Part shown: positions 25,607 through 34,432 of the stretch, in pieces
Layout of the letters: each line of letters opens with the position of its first letter
Position numbering within the stretch: the stretch's first letter is position 1
Source: JAVBLF01 sp031553675
GTDB lineage: Bacteria > Bacillota > Clostridia > Christensenellales > CALWSW01
NCBI GenBank assembly: GCA_031553675.1
Contig: JAVBLF010000025.1
Span: forward strand, 1 to 64,000
Length of the DNA stretch: 64,000 bases
Direction: 5' to 3'
Notes under the pieces: generated by a model
What the model was told of the DNA's origin: nothing
The model's database searches: none
The model's input: only the letters and a program-made list of their open reading frames with translations
Position numbers and translations under genes: made by a program

Positions 25607-26755
25607 TTATAGCAGCGATTCGTAGAGTTCGGTGATTTCGGCGACGTTCGTGTCGCGCGGGTTGCCGGGGCGGCAGGCGTCGTCGTAGGCCGATTGCGCC
25701 AGGAAAGGGATGTCTTCGCGCTTGACGATCTGCTTGAGGTCGCTGGGGATGCCGACGTCCTTCGAGAGCTGGCTGACGGCGTCGATCGCGGCCTTGCGGT
25801 ATTCGTCTTGCGTCATGACGTCAACGCCTTCGACGCCCATCGCGCAGGCGATCGCGCGGTATTTTTCGCCGGTCGCGGGCGCGTTGTAGGCCATGACGGT
25901 CGGCAGGATGATGGCGTTGGCGATGCCGTGCGGCGTGTCGTAGAGCGCGCCAAGCGGGTGGGCCATCGAATGGACGATGCCGAGGCCGACGTTCGAGAAG
26001 CCCATGCCGGCGACGTACTGGCCAAGGGCCATGCCGTCGCGGCCTTCGGGCGTGTTGGCGACGGCGCCGCGCAAAGAGCGGGCGATGATCTCGATCGCCT
26101 TGAGGTGGAACATATCGGACAGCTCCCAGGCACCCGCCGTGATGTAGCCTTCGATCGCATGGGTGAGGGCATCCATGCCGGTGGCGGCCGTCAGGCCCTT
26201 GGGCATGCTCGCCATCATGTCGGGATCGACAATCGCGACGACGGGGATATCGTGCGGGTCGACGCAGACCATTTTGCGTTTGGCTTCGACGTCGGTGATC
26301 ACGTAGTTGATCGTGACTTCCGCGGCGGTACCGGCGGTCGTCGGCACGGCGAGAATGGGGATGCTCTTGTGTTTCGTGGGGACAGCGCCCTCCAGGCTGC
26401 GAACGTCCTCGTGCGCGGGGTTGGCGACGATGATGCCGACTGCCTTGGCCGTGTCGATCGAAGAACCGCCGCCGATCGCGACGAGGCAGTCTGCGCCGGA
26501 CGCCTTGAAGGCCGCGACGCCGCTCTGGACGTTTTCAATCGTCGGATTGGGCTTGATGTTCGAATACACTTCATAGGCGATGGCGGCTGTGTCGAGCACG
26601 TCGAGCACTTTTTGGGTGACGCCGAATTGGATCAGATCGGGGTCGGAGCAGACGAAGGCTTTTTGCAAGCCACGCCCTTGGATCTCGCCTGCGATCGCCT
26701 GGATCGCGCCCGCGCCGTGATACGATGTTTCGTTCAGGATGAAGCGGTTGGCCAT
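25607..26755 (-). CDS. fucO: Iron-containing alcohol dehydrogenase, FucO (lactaldehyde reductase) type
   Basis: Group III metal-dependent dehydrogenase, 382 residues. Close in sequence to E. coli FucO as I recall it: MANRFILNETSYHGAGA at the start, AIGGGSSIDTAKA for NAD, PTTAGTAAEVTINYVITD, and metal ligands in TGMDALTHAIEGYI and HSMAHPLGALYDTPHG. FucO reduces L-lactaldehyde to 1,2-propanediol; relatives also reduce short aldehydes. It converges with the BMC operon, which lacks PduQ, so it could supply that NADH-recycling step or make propanediol. GAGGAGG precedes the ATG at 26755. Confidence 0.92.
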   Translation of the reverse strand: MANRFILNETSYHGAGAIQAIAGEIQGRGLQKAFVCSDPDLIQFGVTQKVLDVLDTAAIAYEVYSNIKPNPTIENVQSGVAAFKASGADCLVAIGGGSSIDTAKAVGIIVANPAHEDVRSLEGAVPTKHKSIPILAVPTTAGTAAEVTINYVITDVEAKRKMVCVDPHDIPVVAIVDPDMMASMPKGLTAATGMDALTHAIEGYITAGAWELSDMFHLKAIEIIARSLRGAVANTPEGRDGMALGQYVAGMGFSNVGLGIVHSMAHPLGALYDTPHGIANAIILPTVMAYNAPATGEKYRAIACAMGVEGVDVMTQDEYRKAAIDAVSQLSKDVGIPSDLKQIVKREDIPFLAQSAYDDACRPGNPRDTNVAEITELYESLL

Positions 26756-27058
26756 AGCAATTCCTCCTCATGGTCGTGGGGGGACGGCGCATTGTGCGCG
26801 TGTCATTCTTGGCTGCATTATACCATTGGAGCCGGTGCGATTGTTTGGCGTCCCGTTCGGTTTTCTTGCCCGCTGAGGGACAAAAAAAGGGGGGACTGGG
26901 GTGCTTTGTTGGCGTTCCGGAAATGTGTCAGCATTGCGGACAATTTTTGCAAAACCCGCTGCGCCCTATGCAAGCGGTACAGACAGAAGTATAATAAATG
27001 GGACGAAATGGCTTCGCACGATGAAACCGGAACCAGGCGCGCCAGACGGAGGAACAGC
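26756..27058. other. Divergent intergenic region between fucO and the response regulator
   Basis: Holds a minus-strand TATAAT (26817-26822) that could serve fucO, without a convincing -35, and a plus-strand TATAAT (26990-26995) before the response regulator with a weak TATGCA 17 bases upstream. The middle is pyrimidine/purine biased with no clear palindrome. Confidence 0.4.
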
Positions 27059-27751
27059 ATGCCCAAAGCACCTCACATCCTGATCGCGGATGACAACCCA
27101 ACCGTCCACGAAACGCTGGGCGCTTACCTACAGGCCGAGGGGTATACCTTCGCGTCGGCGTTCGATGGAGAACAGTCGCTCACCATGGCGACGAGCGAGA
27201 GCCCCGACTTGATCGTACTCGATCTGATGATGCCGAAGATGAGCGGCATCGATGTATGCCGCGAAGTGCGCCGAAGCAGCAACGTGCCGATCATCATGCT
27301 CACTGCAAAAGGCGAGGAGATCGACCGCATCCTTGGACTCGAGCTGGGCGCGGACGACTACATCATCAAACCCTTTAGCCCGCGCGAGGTCGTGGCGCGC
27401 ATCAAGGCGGTGTTGCGCCGCATCGTTGAGCAGAACGAACAGCCCAGCAACGTGATCCGCTACGACGGCCTCGAGATCGATCTCAGCCGCTACGAAGTGC
27501 GCGTGCAGGGCGAGATGATGCCCTTTACGCCCAAAGAGGTCGAGATCTTCCACCTCTTGGCGTCGCATCCCAGGCAGGTGTTCGACCGCGAACAGATTCT
27601 CTCCAAGGTCTGGGGTTACGACTATTTCGGCGACACCCGCGCCGTCGATACCCAGATCAAGCGCATTCGGCAGAAATTGCCGCCGGAAGGTGTTTCCTGG
27701 GCGATCCGCACTGTCTACGGCGTCGGCTACAAGTTCGAGGTATCGGGCTGA
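27059..27751 (+). CDS. OmpR/PhoB-family response regulator
   Basis: 230 residues: receiver domain 1-~120 with acidic pair DDN, phospho-acceptor Asp55 in IVLDLMMPKMSG, and Lys in IIKPFSPRE; winged-helix DNA-binding domain ~135-230 with the recognition-helix region FGDTRAVDTQIKRIRQKL. ATG 27059 has CGGAGGA upstream; the same frame is open far upstream only because it is antisense to fucO. The histidine kinase gene begins 17 bases later. The target genes are unknown; PhoB- or WalR-like by layout. Confidence 0.93.
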   Translation: MPKAPHILIADDNPTVHETLGAYLQAEGYTFASAFDGEQSLTMATSESPDLIVLDLMMPKMSGIDVCREVRRSSNVPIIMLTAKGEEIDRILGLELGADDYIIKPFSPREVVARIKAVLRRIVEQNEQPSNVIRYDGLEIDLSRYEVRVQGEMMPFTPKEVEIFHLLASHPRQVFDREQILSKVWGYDYFGDTRAVDTQIKRIRQKLPPEGVSWAIRTVYGVGYKFEVSG

Positions 27752-27768
27752 TCCATGCGAGGTAAACC

Positions 27769-29622
27769 GTGAAATTGTCGCGCAACTTTATCTTTCGGCG
27801 CATCCTGCAATTGGTCGTCGCGTCGGTGTTGTTGACGGCCCTGCTGACAGGGCTCGTCTTTTATTTCGTATCGCAGAACCTTTTGATCGATCGCGCGAAG
27901 TATAACCTACTGCCGACGACCCAGGGGCTGGCCGGCATGGTCAGCCAAGAGCTGAAATCAGACCCGAACAAGAGCGAATTTATCTTTCCCACATCGGTGC
28001 TCAACGGCAGGCCCTATGCGTTTTTGCGCGATGGTAGGCAGATTCGGTTCTCGGAAGCCACCGTGACAACCAAGACGAAAGCGTTTCCCCCCCAAGGGCT
28101 GGTCCAGGAAAGCCGCATGTACGTCTGGCCGATGGCGACGATCACCGGACCCGAGAAGGACAGCGAGATCACGCGCACCCTGCGGACCAAATACCTCGAT
28201 TCTGTCGTGAAAGGCAACCACTATGCCGAACTGGACGGCGATGACATCATCGCGGGCGTTCCGCTCTACAACGCGGACACAGGGGTTGCCATCGGCGCTG
28301 TCTTCATCACGCAGTCCGTAACGGATACCTTGCAGCTTCGCAATACGCTCTATCGCGTTTTGTTTGGGATCATGGCGCTCATTTCGGCGAGCATGGTCGC
28401 CATTGCGCTCTTCGCCAGCCGCACGATTACGAAACCGGTCAACGCGATGCGGTCGGTCGCGCTCGAGATGGCGCGCGGCGACTTTGACATCCGCGCGGAC
28501 GAGGACAAGCCAGGGGAATTGGGGGAACTGGCGGCGTCGCTCAATACGCTGAGCAGCGCGCTCTCCCAGACGATCGACGAACTCAAGCTCGAACGCAACC
28601 GGCTGCGGCACGTGCTGGACGGTCTACACGAAGGCATTGTCGCCGTCGGTGGGGATGGCGCGATCACCCAGGTCAACCCGGCGATCGAGCGCATTTTCGG
28701 CGACTTTGATCCGTCGGGCCTGCGCGATGGCTACATCCAGGACGAAGAACTTTGGGCCGATTTCGACGCCGTGATCGCGGAGTCCTGCACGGTCGCGCGG
28801 CTCATGCACGTCGACCGCCGCATCCTGCGCGTGACGATCACGCCGCTCGACGCCACGGATGGCGTGACGGAAGGGGCGGTGGGCCTTTTTCGGGACGTGA
28901 CGGAATCGGAGCGCCTCGAGCAGACCCGTCGCGACTACGTGGCAAACGTTTCGCACGAACTGCGCACACCGGTGTCGTCGATCCGATCGCTGGCCGAGAC
29001 GCTCAAAGACGGCATGATCAGCGCCGACGAAGATAGGAATCGATATTACGGATACATGGTGCACGAGTCGATGCGCCTGTCGCGGTTGATCGACGACTTG
29101 CTGGAGTTGTCTCGGCTGCAATCGGGAAACATCGCGCTGAAAAAGCGTGCTGTTGACGTCAAAGAGTTGCTTTACGACGTACAAGAACGCTATGCGATCC
29201 TCGCCGAAAACAACGGGGTTGCCTTCCATCTCGCCGGCGAACGCGAAGTGCCCGACGCCTACACGAACGGAGATCGGGCGGAGCAGGTGCTTGTCATTTT
29301 GCTCGACAACGCGCTCAAATTCACACGGCCCGGGGGCCACATCACGCTCCAGGCGATCTGGGATGCCGAGAAGGTATCGCTTTGCGTCGCCGACGACGGC
29401 ATCGGCATCGCGCCGGAGGATCTGCCGCACATCTTCGACCGCTTTTACAAGGCGGACAAAGCGCATACCGGCAACGGGACGGGCTTGGGACTTTCCATCG
29501 CGAAGGAGCTTTTGTCGCTCATGGGTGAGGAAATTCGGGCCGACAGCGTGCCGGGGAACTTTACGCGCTTTACCTTCACGCTGCAACGCTACGACGCCCA
29601 CGTTGCGGGGGAGGGTGAATAG
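27769..29622 (+). CDS. Membrane sensor histidine kinase (HAMP-PAS-HisKA-HATPase)
   Basis: 617 residues. TM1 ~12-34, an extracellular sensor region ~35-190, TM2 ~195-218, HAMP ~219-272, PAS ~280-385 and HisKA with His396 in NVSHELRTPVSS. ATPase boxes follow: LLDNALKF (N), VADDGIGIAPED (G1) and GNGTGLGLSIAKELL (G2). This is the PhoR/WalK architecture. GTG 27769 follows GCGAGGT. It forms an operon with the regulator upstream. Proximity to the BMC operon does not prove that it controls it. Confidence 0.93.
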   Translation: MKLSRNFIFRRILQLVVASVLLTALLTGLVFYFVSQNLLIDRAKYNLLPTTQGLAGMVSQELKSDPNKSEFIFPTSVLNGRPYAFLRDGRQIRFSEATVTTKTKAFPPQGLVQESRMYVWPMATITGPEKDSEITRTLRTKYLDSVVKGNHYAELDGDDIIAGVPLYNADTGVAIGAVFITQSVTDTLQLRNTLYRVLFGIMALISASMVAIALFASRTITKPVNAMRSVALEMARGDFDIRADEDKPGELGELAASLNTLSSALSQTIDELKLERNRLRHVLDGLHEGIVAVGGDGAITQVNPAIERIFGDFDPSGLRDGYIQDEELWADFDAVIAESCTVARLMHVDRRILRVTITPLDATDGVTEGAVGLFRDVTESERLEQTRRDYVANVSHELRTPVSSIRSLAETLKDGMISADEDRNRYYGYMVHESMRLSRLIDDLLELSRLQSGNIALKKRAVDVKELLYDVQERYAILAENNGVAFHLAGEREVPDAYTNGDRAEQVLVILLDNALKFTRPGGHITLQAIWDAEKVSLCVADDGIGIAPEDLPHIFDRFYKADKAHTGNGTGLGLSIAKELLSLMGEEIRADSVPGNFTRFTFTLQRYDAHVAGEGE

Positions 29623-29635
29623 ATTGGATCTTTGG

Positions 29636-29731
29636 GTTTTGTGTTCTTTTCTCGAAAGAAAAGAACCAAAAGAACTTTCGTATGCCTTCGGCACGCCGAA
29701 ACGCCCGCCATGTGAATAGCGGGCGTTTCGA
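29636..29731 (+). repeat. Family B structured repeat, copy B2
   Basis: Starts 14 bases after the kinase stop. Palindrome GTTCTTTTCT (29643-29652) with AGAAAAGAAC (29657-29666), then CAAAAGAACTTTCG and a GC-rich stem CGAAACGCCCGC (29697-29708) with GCGGGCGTTTCG (29719-29730). Compared with copies B3 and B4 the stem carries ACGCCC/GGGCGT instead of ACACCC/GGGTGT, a paired change. It may terminate transcription of the two-component operon. Confidence 0.75.
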
Positions 29732-29769
29732 TGTTTTGTTCGCGGGTGTTCGGTTGCTTTTTGGGGTGG

Positions 29770-30231
29770 TCAGCGGACATAGTTGCGGAAAATGTGCCAC
29801 TGCTTGGGCAGGGTGCCCATGGCGAAGAGGGCAGTGACGATCGACAGGCGCATGCTCTCCGACCAGATCGCGAGAAACGCGAACGTGCAGACCGGCAGGA
29901 TCGCCATCGGGATCGGCACGCCGCCGACCGACTCGTAGAGGCTTGCGTGGTGGTGGCCGGACGCAACGTAGCGCGCCCAGAGAACGAGGCTGAGCACGTA
30001 GCAGGCGGCGGCGAGTGCGAACCAGATATCGAAGGGGCGGTTCACCAAGCGGCTCTTGGACAACGCCAACACAGCGAGGCATCCGATCCGGCCGATCCAT
30101 TCGAGTATCGAGAACGCGATGTGGAGATCGGACATGCCGGGCGGGATCTGGCGTGGTGGGTAGCGAAGCAGCAGCAGGTTCGGGAGCGCGATCGCGATTG
30201 CCAACAGCGTTCCCAAGAATGAAAAGCCCAT
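29770..30231 (-). CDS. Hypothetical membrane protein (153 aa)
   Basis: I do not recognise the family. Four or five hydrophobic segments are visible: near the N-terminus (FLGTLLAIAIALPNLLLL), ~35-60, ~68-90 (FALAAACYVLSLVLWARYVA) and ~105-130. A short loop contains GHHHASLYE, a His cluster. GGGAGG lies seven bases before ATG 30231, so the additional upstream residues in the open frame are not used. It stands alone downstream of the vor operon terminator. Confidence 0.7.
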   Translation of the reverse strand: MGFSFLGTLLAIAIALPNLLLLRYPPRQIPPGMSDLHIAFSILEWIGRIGCLAVLALSKSRLVNRPFDIWFALAAACYVLSLVLWARYVASGHHHASLYESVGGVPIPMAILPVCTFAFLAIWSESMRLSIVTALFAMGTLPKQWHIFRNYVR

Positions 30232-30334
30232 TGCAAAACCTCCCAAGCGATCGTGAGGGGTGTTTTCATACTGAATAAATCGGTTTCAACGTTTTCCTCA
30301 TGATACACCAAATGTCGCAATGGTGCAATGCGAA

Positions 30335-30364
30335 AAAAGACACTGATTTACGTCAGTGTCTTTT
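30335..30364 (-). terminator. Intrinsic terminator of the vor operon
   Basis: A 12-bp stem AAAAGACACTGA / TCAGTGTCTTTT with a 6-base loop, 17 bases past the last vor gene stop on the minus strand, with the T-tract on the minus-strand 3' side. Confidence 0.85.
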
Positions 30365-30380
30365 GCTATACGTGTATGCA

Positions 30381-30923
30381 TTATTTGACGAAGGATGCGC
30401 CTTTTTCGATCGCCTGGCGGTTGAGTGGGACGAGGTGGGCCTTGCGTTCGCCGAGCACCTCGGCGAGCTGGGCGATCAACGTTTCACTGCTGACAATGCC
30501 CGTCGCGGCGAGGTAAGCGCCAAGCATGGCCATATTGGCGATCTGCATGCTGCCGAGTTCCATGGCGATGTCGTTCGCGGGGATGTAGAAGACTTTGATG
30601 TCGTCGCGCGTGGACTTCGACTCGATGATGGAGCTATTGATGAAGAGCATGCCACCCGGCTCGACGGCGGTTTGAAACTTGTCGAGCGAGGGCTGGTTCA
30701 TGACGATGACGGTCGTCGCGCTCTCAATGACGGGGGAACCGATCTCTTCGTCCGAGATGTTGACGTGGCAGTTGGACGTGCCGCCGCGCATTTCAGGGCC
30801 GTAGCTCGGGAGCCATGTGACGTGGCGTCCCTCGGCCATGGCCGATTCGACGAGCATTTTGCCCATCGAGAGCACCCCCTGCCCGCCAAAGCCGGCGATG
30901 ATGATGCGTTCGTTCATGCTCAT
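30381..30923 (-). CDS. vorC: 2-oxoacid:ferredoxin oxidoreductase, gamma subunit
   Basis: Catalytic gamma subunit of the oxidoreductase that decarboxylates 2-oxoacids to acyl-CoA while reducing ferredoxin. The 180 residues begin MSMNERIIIAGFGGQGVLSM and contain SYGPEMRGGTSNCHV, both family signatures. Its ATG at 30923 overlaps the beta-subunit stop (ATGA), indicating translational coupling. Gene letter usage for vor subunits varies. Confidence 0.93.
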   Translation of the reverse strand: MSMNERIIIAGFGGQGVLSMGKMLVESAMAEGRHVTWLPSYGPEMRGGTSNCHVNISDEEIGSPVIESATTVIVMNQPSLDKFQTAVEPGGMLFINSSIIESKSTRDDIKVFYIPANDIAMELGSMQIANMAMLGAYLAATGIVSSETLIAQLAEVLGERKAHLVPLNRQAIEKGASFVK

Positions 30924-31666
30924 TTTTCCGCCCCCTTGTCTGCGAATACGCCCAGCGGGAAGTAGGGCTTCATGTTCTGATCGAGCCAGTCGAGCGATTC
31001 GACCGGCGTCATGCCCCAGTTGGTCGGGCAGGTCGAGAGGACTTCGACGAGGCAGAAGCCTTTGCCTTCCATTTGGTACTGCAAGGACTTCTTGATCGCT
31101 TTTTTGGCTTTGTTGATGTTGGCCGTCGTGTCGACCGAGACGCGTTCGAGGTAGTAGGCGCCTTCGTGCGCGCTGAGCATCTCGCAAACCTTCATCGGGA
31201 AGCCGCAATGATCGCTTTCGCGGCCATAAGGGCTGGTGGTGGTCTTTTGGCCGAGGAGGGTGGTCGGCGCCATTTGGCCGCCCGTCATGCCGTAGATGGC
31301 GTTGTTGACGAAGATCGTCGAGATTTTTTCGCCGCGGGCCGCCGCGTGGTTGATCTCGGCGTTGCCGATCGAGGCCAGGTCGCCGTCGCCCTGGTAGGTG
31401 AAGATCAGGCGATCGGGCAGGGCGCGTTTCAGGCCGGTCGCGACAGCGGGCGCGCGGCCGTGCGCGGCCTCAAGCATGTCGCAGTTGAAATAGTTATAAG
31501 CGAACACCGCGCAGCCGACCGGCGCGATGCCGATGGTTTTGTCCTGCATGCCCAACTCTTCGACGCTCTCGGCGACCAGGCGGTGGATGATGCCGTGGGT
31601 GCAGCCGGGGCAATAGTGGAAGGGGGCGTCGGTCAACATCGAGGTTTTTTGGAATGCGATAGCCAT
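30920..31666 (-). CDS. vorA: 2-oxoacid:ferredoxin oxidoreductase, beta subunit (TPP-binding)
   Basis: Thiamine diphosphate and iron-sulfur subunit, 248 residues. YCPGCTHGIIHRL and GIAPVGCAVF carry cluster cysteines, and GDGDLASIGNAEINHA is the TPP/Mg motif. NNAIYGMTGGQMAPTT is a typical oxidoreductase beta motif. It lies between alpha and gamma in the operon. Substrate (2-oxoisovalerate versus 2-oxoglutarate) cannot be settled from sequence alone. Confidence 0.93.
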   Translation of the reverse strand: MAIAFQKTSMLTDAPFHYCPGCTHGIIHRLVAESVEELGMQDKTIGIAPVGCAVFAYNYFNCDMLEAAHGRAPAVATGLKRALPDRLIFTYQGDGDLASIGNAEINHAAARGEKISTIFVNNAIYGMTGGQMAPTTLLGQKTTTSPYGRESDHCGFPMKVCEMLSAHEGAYYLERVSVDTTANINKAKKAIKKSLQYQMEGKGFCLVEVLSTCPTNWGMTPVESLDWLDQNMKPYFPLGVFADKGAEK

Positions 31667-31682
31667 GGGTTGCCCATCCTCT

Positions 31683-32780
31683 CTATTTCGTGAGCTTGCG
31701 GTAGGGGGTCGATGTCGCGGCGCTATCGAGGAAGCCGGTCATGGCGGTGACGATCTCCTCGGGCGAGGGGACGGTGCCACCCATCCGGCCGTAGAAACCG
31801 ACCGGTTTGATGCCGGCGACCGAGCGCTCGACGTCTTCGACGAGCTGGCCGGCGCTCATCTCGATCGTGAGGATGCCTTTGACGGATTCCTTCTGGGCGA
31901 GAGCGGCGATCGGCGCGGTCGGGAAGGGCCACAGCGTGATCGGGCGGAGAAGACCGGCCTTGATGCCGCGCGAACGGGCCAGCGCAATGGCAGTCTTGGC
32001 AATGCGCGAGACGGTGCCGTAGGCGCAAATCACGACTTCGGCGTCGTCGGTTTGGTAGGATTCAAAGCGGGTTTCGTTTTCCGCGATCTCGGCGTAGGCG
32101 TTTTGTAGGCGCAGGTTGAGCGCCTCGAGCACGTCGGCTTCGATGTAGAGCGAGTTGATGACGTTGCGCGGGCGGCTCTTGTCCCAGCCGGTCGTCGCCC
32201 AGGTTTTGGGCGGAAGCTCGCGCTTGGGCAGGGGCTGGAGATCGACCGGTTCCATCATCTGGCCGATCATGCCGTCGCCCAGGAGCATGGCGGGCACGCG
32301 GTATTGATCGGAGAGATCGAAGCAGAGCTGAACGAGGTCGCAGGCTTCCTGGATCGAGGCGGGCGCGAGCGTGATCAAGTGGTAGTCGCCGTGGCCGCCG
32401 CCCTTTGTTGCCTGGAAATAGTCGCTCTGGGCAGCCTGGATCGTGCCGAGGCCGGGGCCGCCGCGTACCATGTTGACGATAACGGCGGGGAGCTCTGCGC
32501 CGGCGAGGTAGCTGATGCCCTCTTGCTTGAGCGAGATGCCCGGGCTGGAGGAGCTGGTCATCACGCGCGCGCCCGTGCTGGCCGCGCCGTAGACCATGTT
32601 GATCGCCGCGACTTCGCTTTCGGCCTGCAAAAAGACGCCACCGACCTTGGGCAGGCGCTTGGCCATGTATTCGGGGATCTCGTTTTGGGGTGTGATCGGA
32701 TAGCCGAAGAAATACCGGCAGCCAGCAAAGATGGCGGCTTCCGCGATCGCTTCGTTGCCTTTCATCAAGACTTTAGCCAT
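31683..32780 (-). CDS. vorB: 2-oxoacid:ferredoxin oxidoreductase, alpha subunit (VorB-like)
   Basis: 365-residue alpha subunit: KGNEAIAEAAIFAGCRYFFG with YPITPQNEIPEYM, the pyrimidine-binding domain, then SSSSPGISLKQEGISYLAGAE and MVRGGPGLGTIQAAQSDY. The best-fitting family from memory is 3-methyl-2-oxobutanoate dehydrogenase subunit VorB, so branched-chain 2-oxoacid oxidation is likely. GGAGGTC precedes ATG 32780. Confidence 0.93.
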   Translation of the reverse strand: MAKVLMKGNEAIAEAAIFAGCRYFFGYPITPQNEIPEYMAKRLPKVGGVFLQAESEVAAINMVYGAASTGARVMTSSSSPGISLKQEGISYLAGAELPAVIVNMVRGGPGLGTIQAAQSDYFQATKGGGHGDYHLITLAPASIQEACDLVQLCFDLSDQYRVPAMLLGDGMIGQMMEPVDLQPLPKRELPPKTWATTGWDKSRPRNVINSLYIEADVLEALNLRLQNAYAEIAENETRFESYQTDDAEVVICAYGTVSRIAKTAIALARSRGIKAGLLRPITLWPFPTAPIAALAQKESVKGILTIEMSAGQLVEDVERSVAGIKPVGFYGRMGGTVPSPEEIVTAMTGFLDSAATSTPYRKLTK

Positions 32781-32792
32781 GGGAAGACCTCC

Positions 32793-33008
32793 TTACTTGT
32801 CATCTTTGTGGACGGTGATGCAGACGTCGGGGCAGGTCAGCGCGCATGCCTTGCAGGCGACGCAGCTGTCCATGTCGAAATTTTCTGCCGGGTGATAGCC
32901 TTTGCGGTTGATGATCGTTTCGCTGATGCGCAGGATCTTTTTGGGGCAGGCGCGCACGCAGAGTCCACAGCCTTTGCACGCTTCCTGATCGATCTGTACG
33001 GATGCCAT
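32793..33008 (-). CDS. vorD: 4Fe-4S ferredoxin subunit (delta) of the oxidoreductase
   Basis: 71-residue two-cluster ferredoxin with [16 protein letters not shown] and [15 protein letters not shown]. As first gene of the four-gene operon it supplies the electron-carrying subunit. AGAGGAG precedes ATG 33008. Confidence 0.93.
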   Translation of the reverse strand: MASVQIDQEACKGCGLCVRACPKKILRISETIINRKGYHPAENFDMDSCVACKACALTCPDVCITVHKDDK

Positions 33009-33055
33009 ACAGCATCTCCTCTCTTGTCTCGTTGTGTCTATGTCACGATGCTAAC

Positions 33056-33084
33056 ATTATAATAAATGCCATTGGGCAAAGCAA
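33056..33084 (-). promoter_or_regulatory. Promoter of the vor operon
   Basis: On the minus strand: TTGCTT (33084-33079), 17-base spacer, perfect TATAAT (33061-33056), about 50 bases before the ferredoxin start. Confidence 0.75.
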
Positions 33085-33137
33085 CTCTGTTCTTCAGGCA
33101 ATGCATGGGAGGGTGAGGGGGCGTGGGTGTACGCGAC

Positions 33138-33158
33138 AAAAAGTGGCCATAAGGCCAC
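33138..33158 (-). terminator. Intrinsic terminator after the 33186-33740 gene
   Basis: Reading the minus strand: GTGGCC, TTAT loop, GGCCAC, then TTTTT. It lies 28 bases past the stop of the membrane protein gene. Confidence 0.8.
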
Positions 33159-33185
33159 ATGGATGCAAGGGGGGTGCATGGGAGG

Positions 33186-33740
33186 TTATTGTGGCAAGAG
33201 CTTTGCCGCCGAACGGAAGATCGTGTTGATCAAGCGAGAATTCTTGCCTTCGTTGAGTTTCTTGACGACGCTGAATTCACCGTTGTCCTGGTTGTAGCGA
33301 AGGAGGATCTCACCAAAAGGCAGGTACTCGACGCGGATGCAGGGGTCTTCGGGGGACTCAGTGGGGGCCGATTCGTCGTTGGCGGCGCGGACGACGACCT
33401 CGTTGGACGGCGCATCCGAAAAACGCCACGCGATCAACGGCAGCTTGGGGGCGTAAATGCCTTTGAATTGCTCGACCGCCAGGTTGAAGGTCGTTAGTGC
33501 TTCCACCTTTTGCGGGGGGTGGACGCTCGGCTGGTAGGCGAATTTCCCCATCAGGAAGGCCAGCAGCACGATCGCAAGTACGAGGCAGACGACAAACTTG
33601 ATCGAGCGGAACACGAAACGCAGCAAACCGCGCAGGATACCGCCGACGAGCATGCAAACCAGGATGAAGAGCAAGATCAGCGCGAGGTAGTTCGCGACGG
33701 GCGTCGCCAAAAAGGATTGCCACAGAGCGGAAATGTCCAA
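33186..33740 (-). CDS. Hypothetical membrane protein (184 aa)
   Basis: No recognised family. Two adjacent hydrophobic segments near the N-terminus (NYLALILLFILVCMLVGGIL and FVVCLVLAIVLLAFLMG) are followed by a ~110-residue soluble region, probably outside or attached. AAAGGCGG lies seven bases before TTG 33740. A TATAAT at 33773-33768 (minus strand) would make the in-frame ATG 33758 leaderless, so I favour the TTG start. Confidence 0.65.
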   Translation of the reverse strand: MDISALWQSFLATPVANYLALILLFILVCMLVGGILRGLLRFVFRSIKFVVCLVLAIVLLAFLMGKFAYQPSVHPPQKVEALTTFNLAVEQFKGIYAPKLPLIAWRFSDAPSNEVVVRAANDESAPTESPEDPCIRVEYLPFGEILLRYNQDNGEFSVVKKLNEGKNSRLINTIFRSAAKLLPQ

Positions 33741-34063
33741 TGCTGCACCGCCTTTCATTTCATCATCATTATACATAAATGGATGAATTCTTGCAATGAA
33801 AGTAAAGAATCGACAGTAGACCCGTCCGGAAACCCGCTTTCGGGAGGTATCCGAGCAAATCTTTCGTTATGCAAGGAAGCGCCAACGACGCATAATCGAA
33901 GAAATTCTGCGAGGAGGCGCTGACGCGGCAGAGCGGAATATTTGCCGGATAGATGCCGGAATGGGGTTTTCGGACAGGTCTAGTGGTGTTGTGGGTGAGA
34001 GTGGGTTGGGAATCAAAAGAGGCGCACCATGCGATGCGCCTGGGTTCCAATGGTAGGGGGGTC

Positions 34064-34432
34064 TTATTCGGCGGTGACTTTCACCCATTTGCTGACGGAG
34101 ACCGCCGGATTCCAGCGTGTCGTGACGTGCACCTGGAATTCGTAATCCTTGCCGGGGGTGAAGCCTTTGAGCATCATGACGGAACCGTTGGCGCCGGGGA
34201 TATCGATGATTTCGCCGTCGTCACTCAGGGTTTTCCACTGGAAGAGCGGATAGGGGTTGCCGTCGGTCTTCACAGAAAAAAGCATACGTCCGCCGGAATA
34301 GGCCTTGACCGACATTTCGGTGACGACCGGCCGAACCGAGCGCGGGTCGCTCGCAGCCGAGGCGGAAATGCCGAGCAGAAGCGTGAAGCAGAACAGCACC
34401 GCGAGAACCAGGCAGAGATTGCGTTTTTTCAT
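34064..34432 (-). CDS. Secreted protein with a fibronectin/Ig-like domain (122 aa)
   Basis: Signal peptide of about 26 residues (MKKRNLC, hydrophobic LAVLFCFTLLLGI, cleavage near SASAA). The mature ~95 residues form one beta-rich domain (AYSGGRMLFSVKTDGNP, FQWKTLSDDGE, FTPGKDYEFQVHVTTRW) that looks like a fibronectin type III or Ig-like module. AAGGAGG precedes ATG 34432. A perfect 17-base palindrome lies 27 bases upstream, a possible operator. Partner and function are unknown. Confidence 0.75.
   Translation of the reverse strand: MKKRNLCLVLAVLFCFTLLLGISASAASDPRSVRPVVTEMSVKAYSGGRMLFSVKTDGNPYPLFQWKTLSDDGEIIDIPGANGSVMMLKGFTPGKDYEFQVHVTTRWNPAVSVSKWVKVTAE

Noticed and set aside
25694..27751. Plus-strand open frame of 685 codons ending as the response regulator
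   Set aside because: Its first two thirds are antisense to the fucO-like gene, with low-complexity Asp/Arg/Val-rich translation. Only the part from ATG 27059 has a ribosome site and a real domain.
27059..29622. Two-component system taken as the BMC-operon regulator (EutV/W-like)
   Set aside because: The receiver plus winged-helix and HAMP-PAS kinase layout is PhoB/PhoR-like, not the antiterminator ANTAR type. Only proximity links it to the BMC genes.
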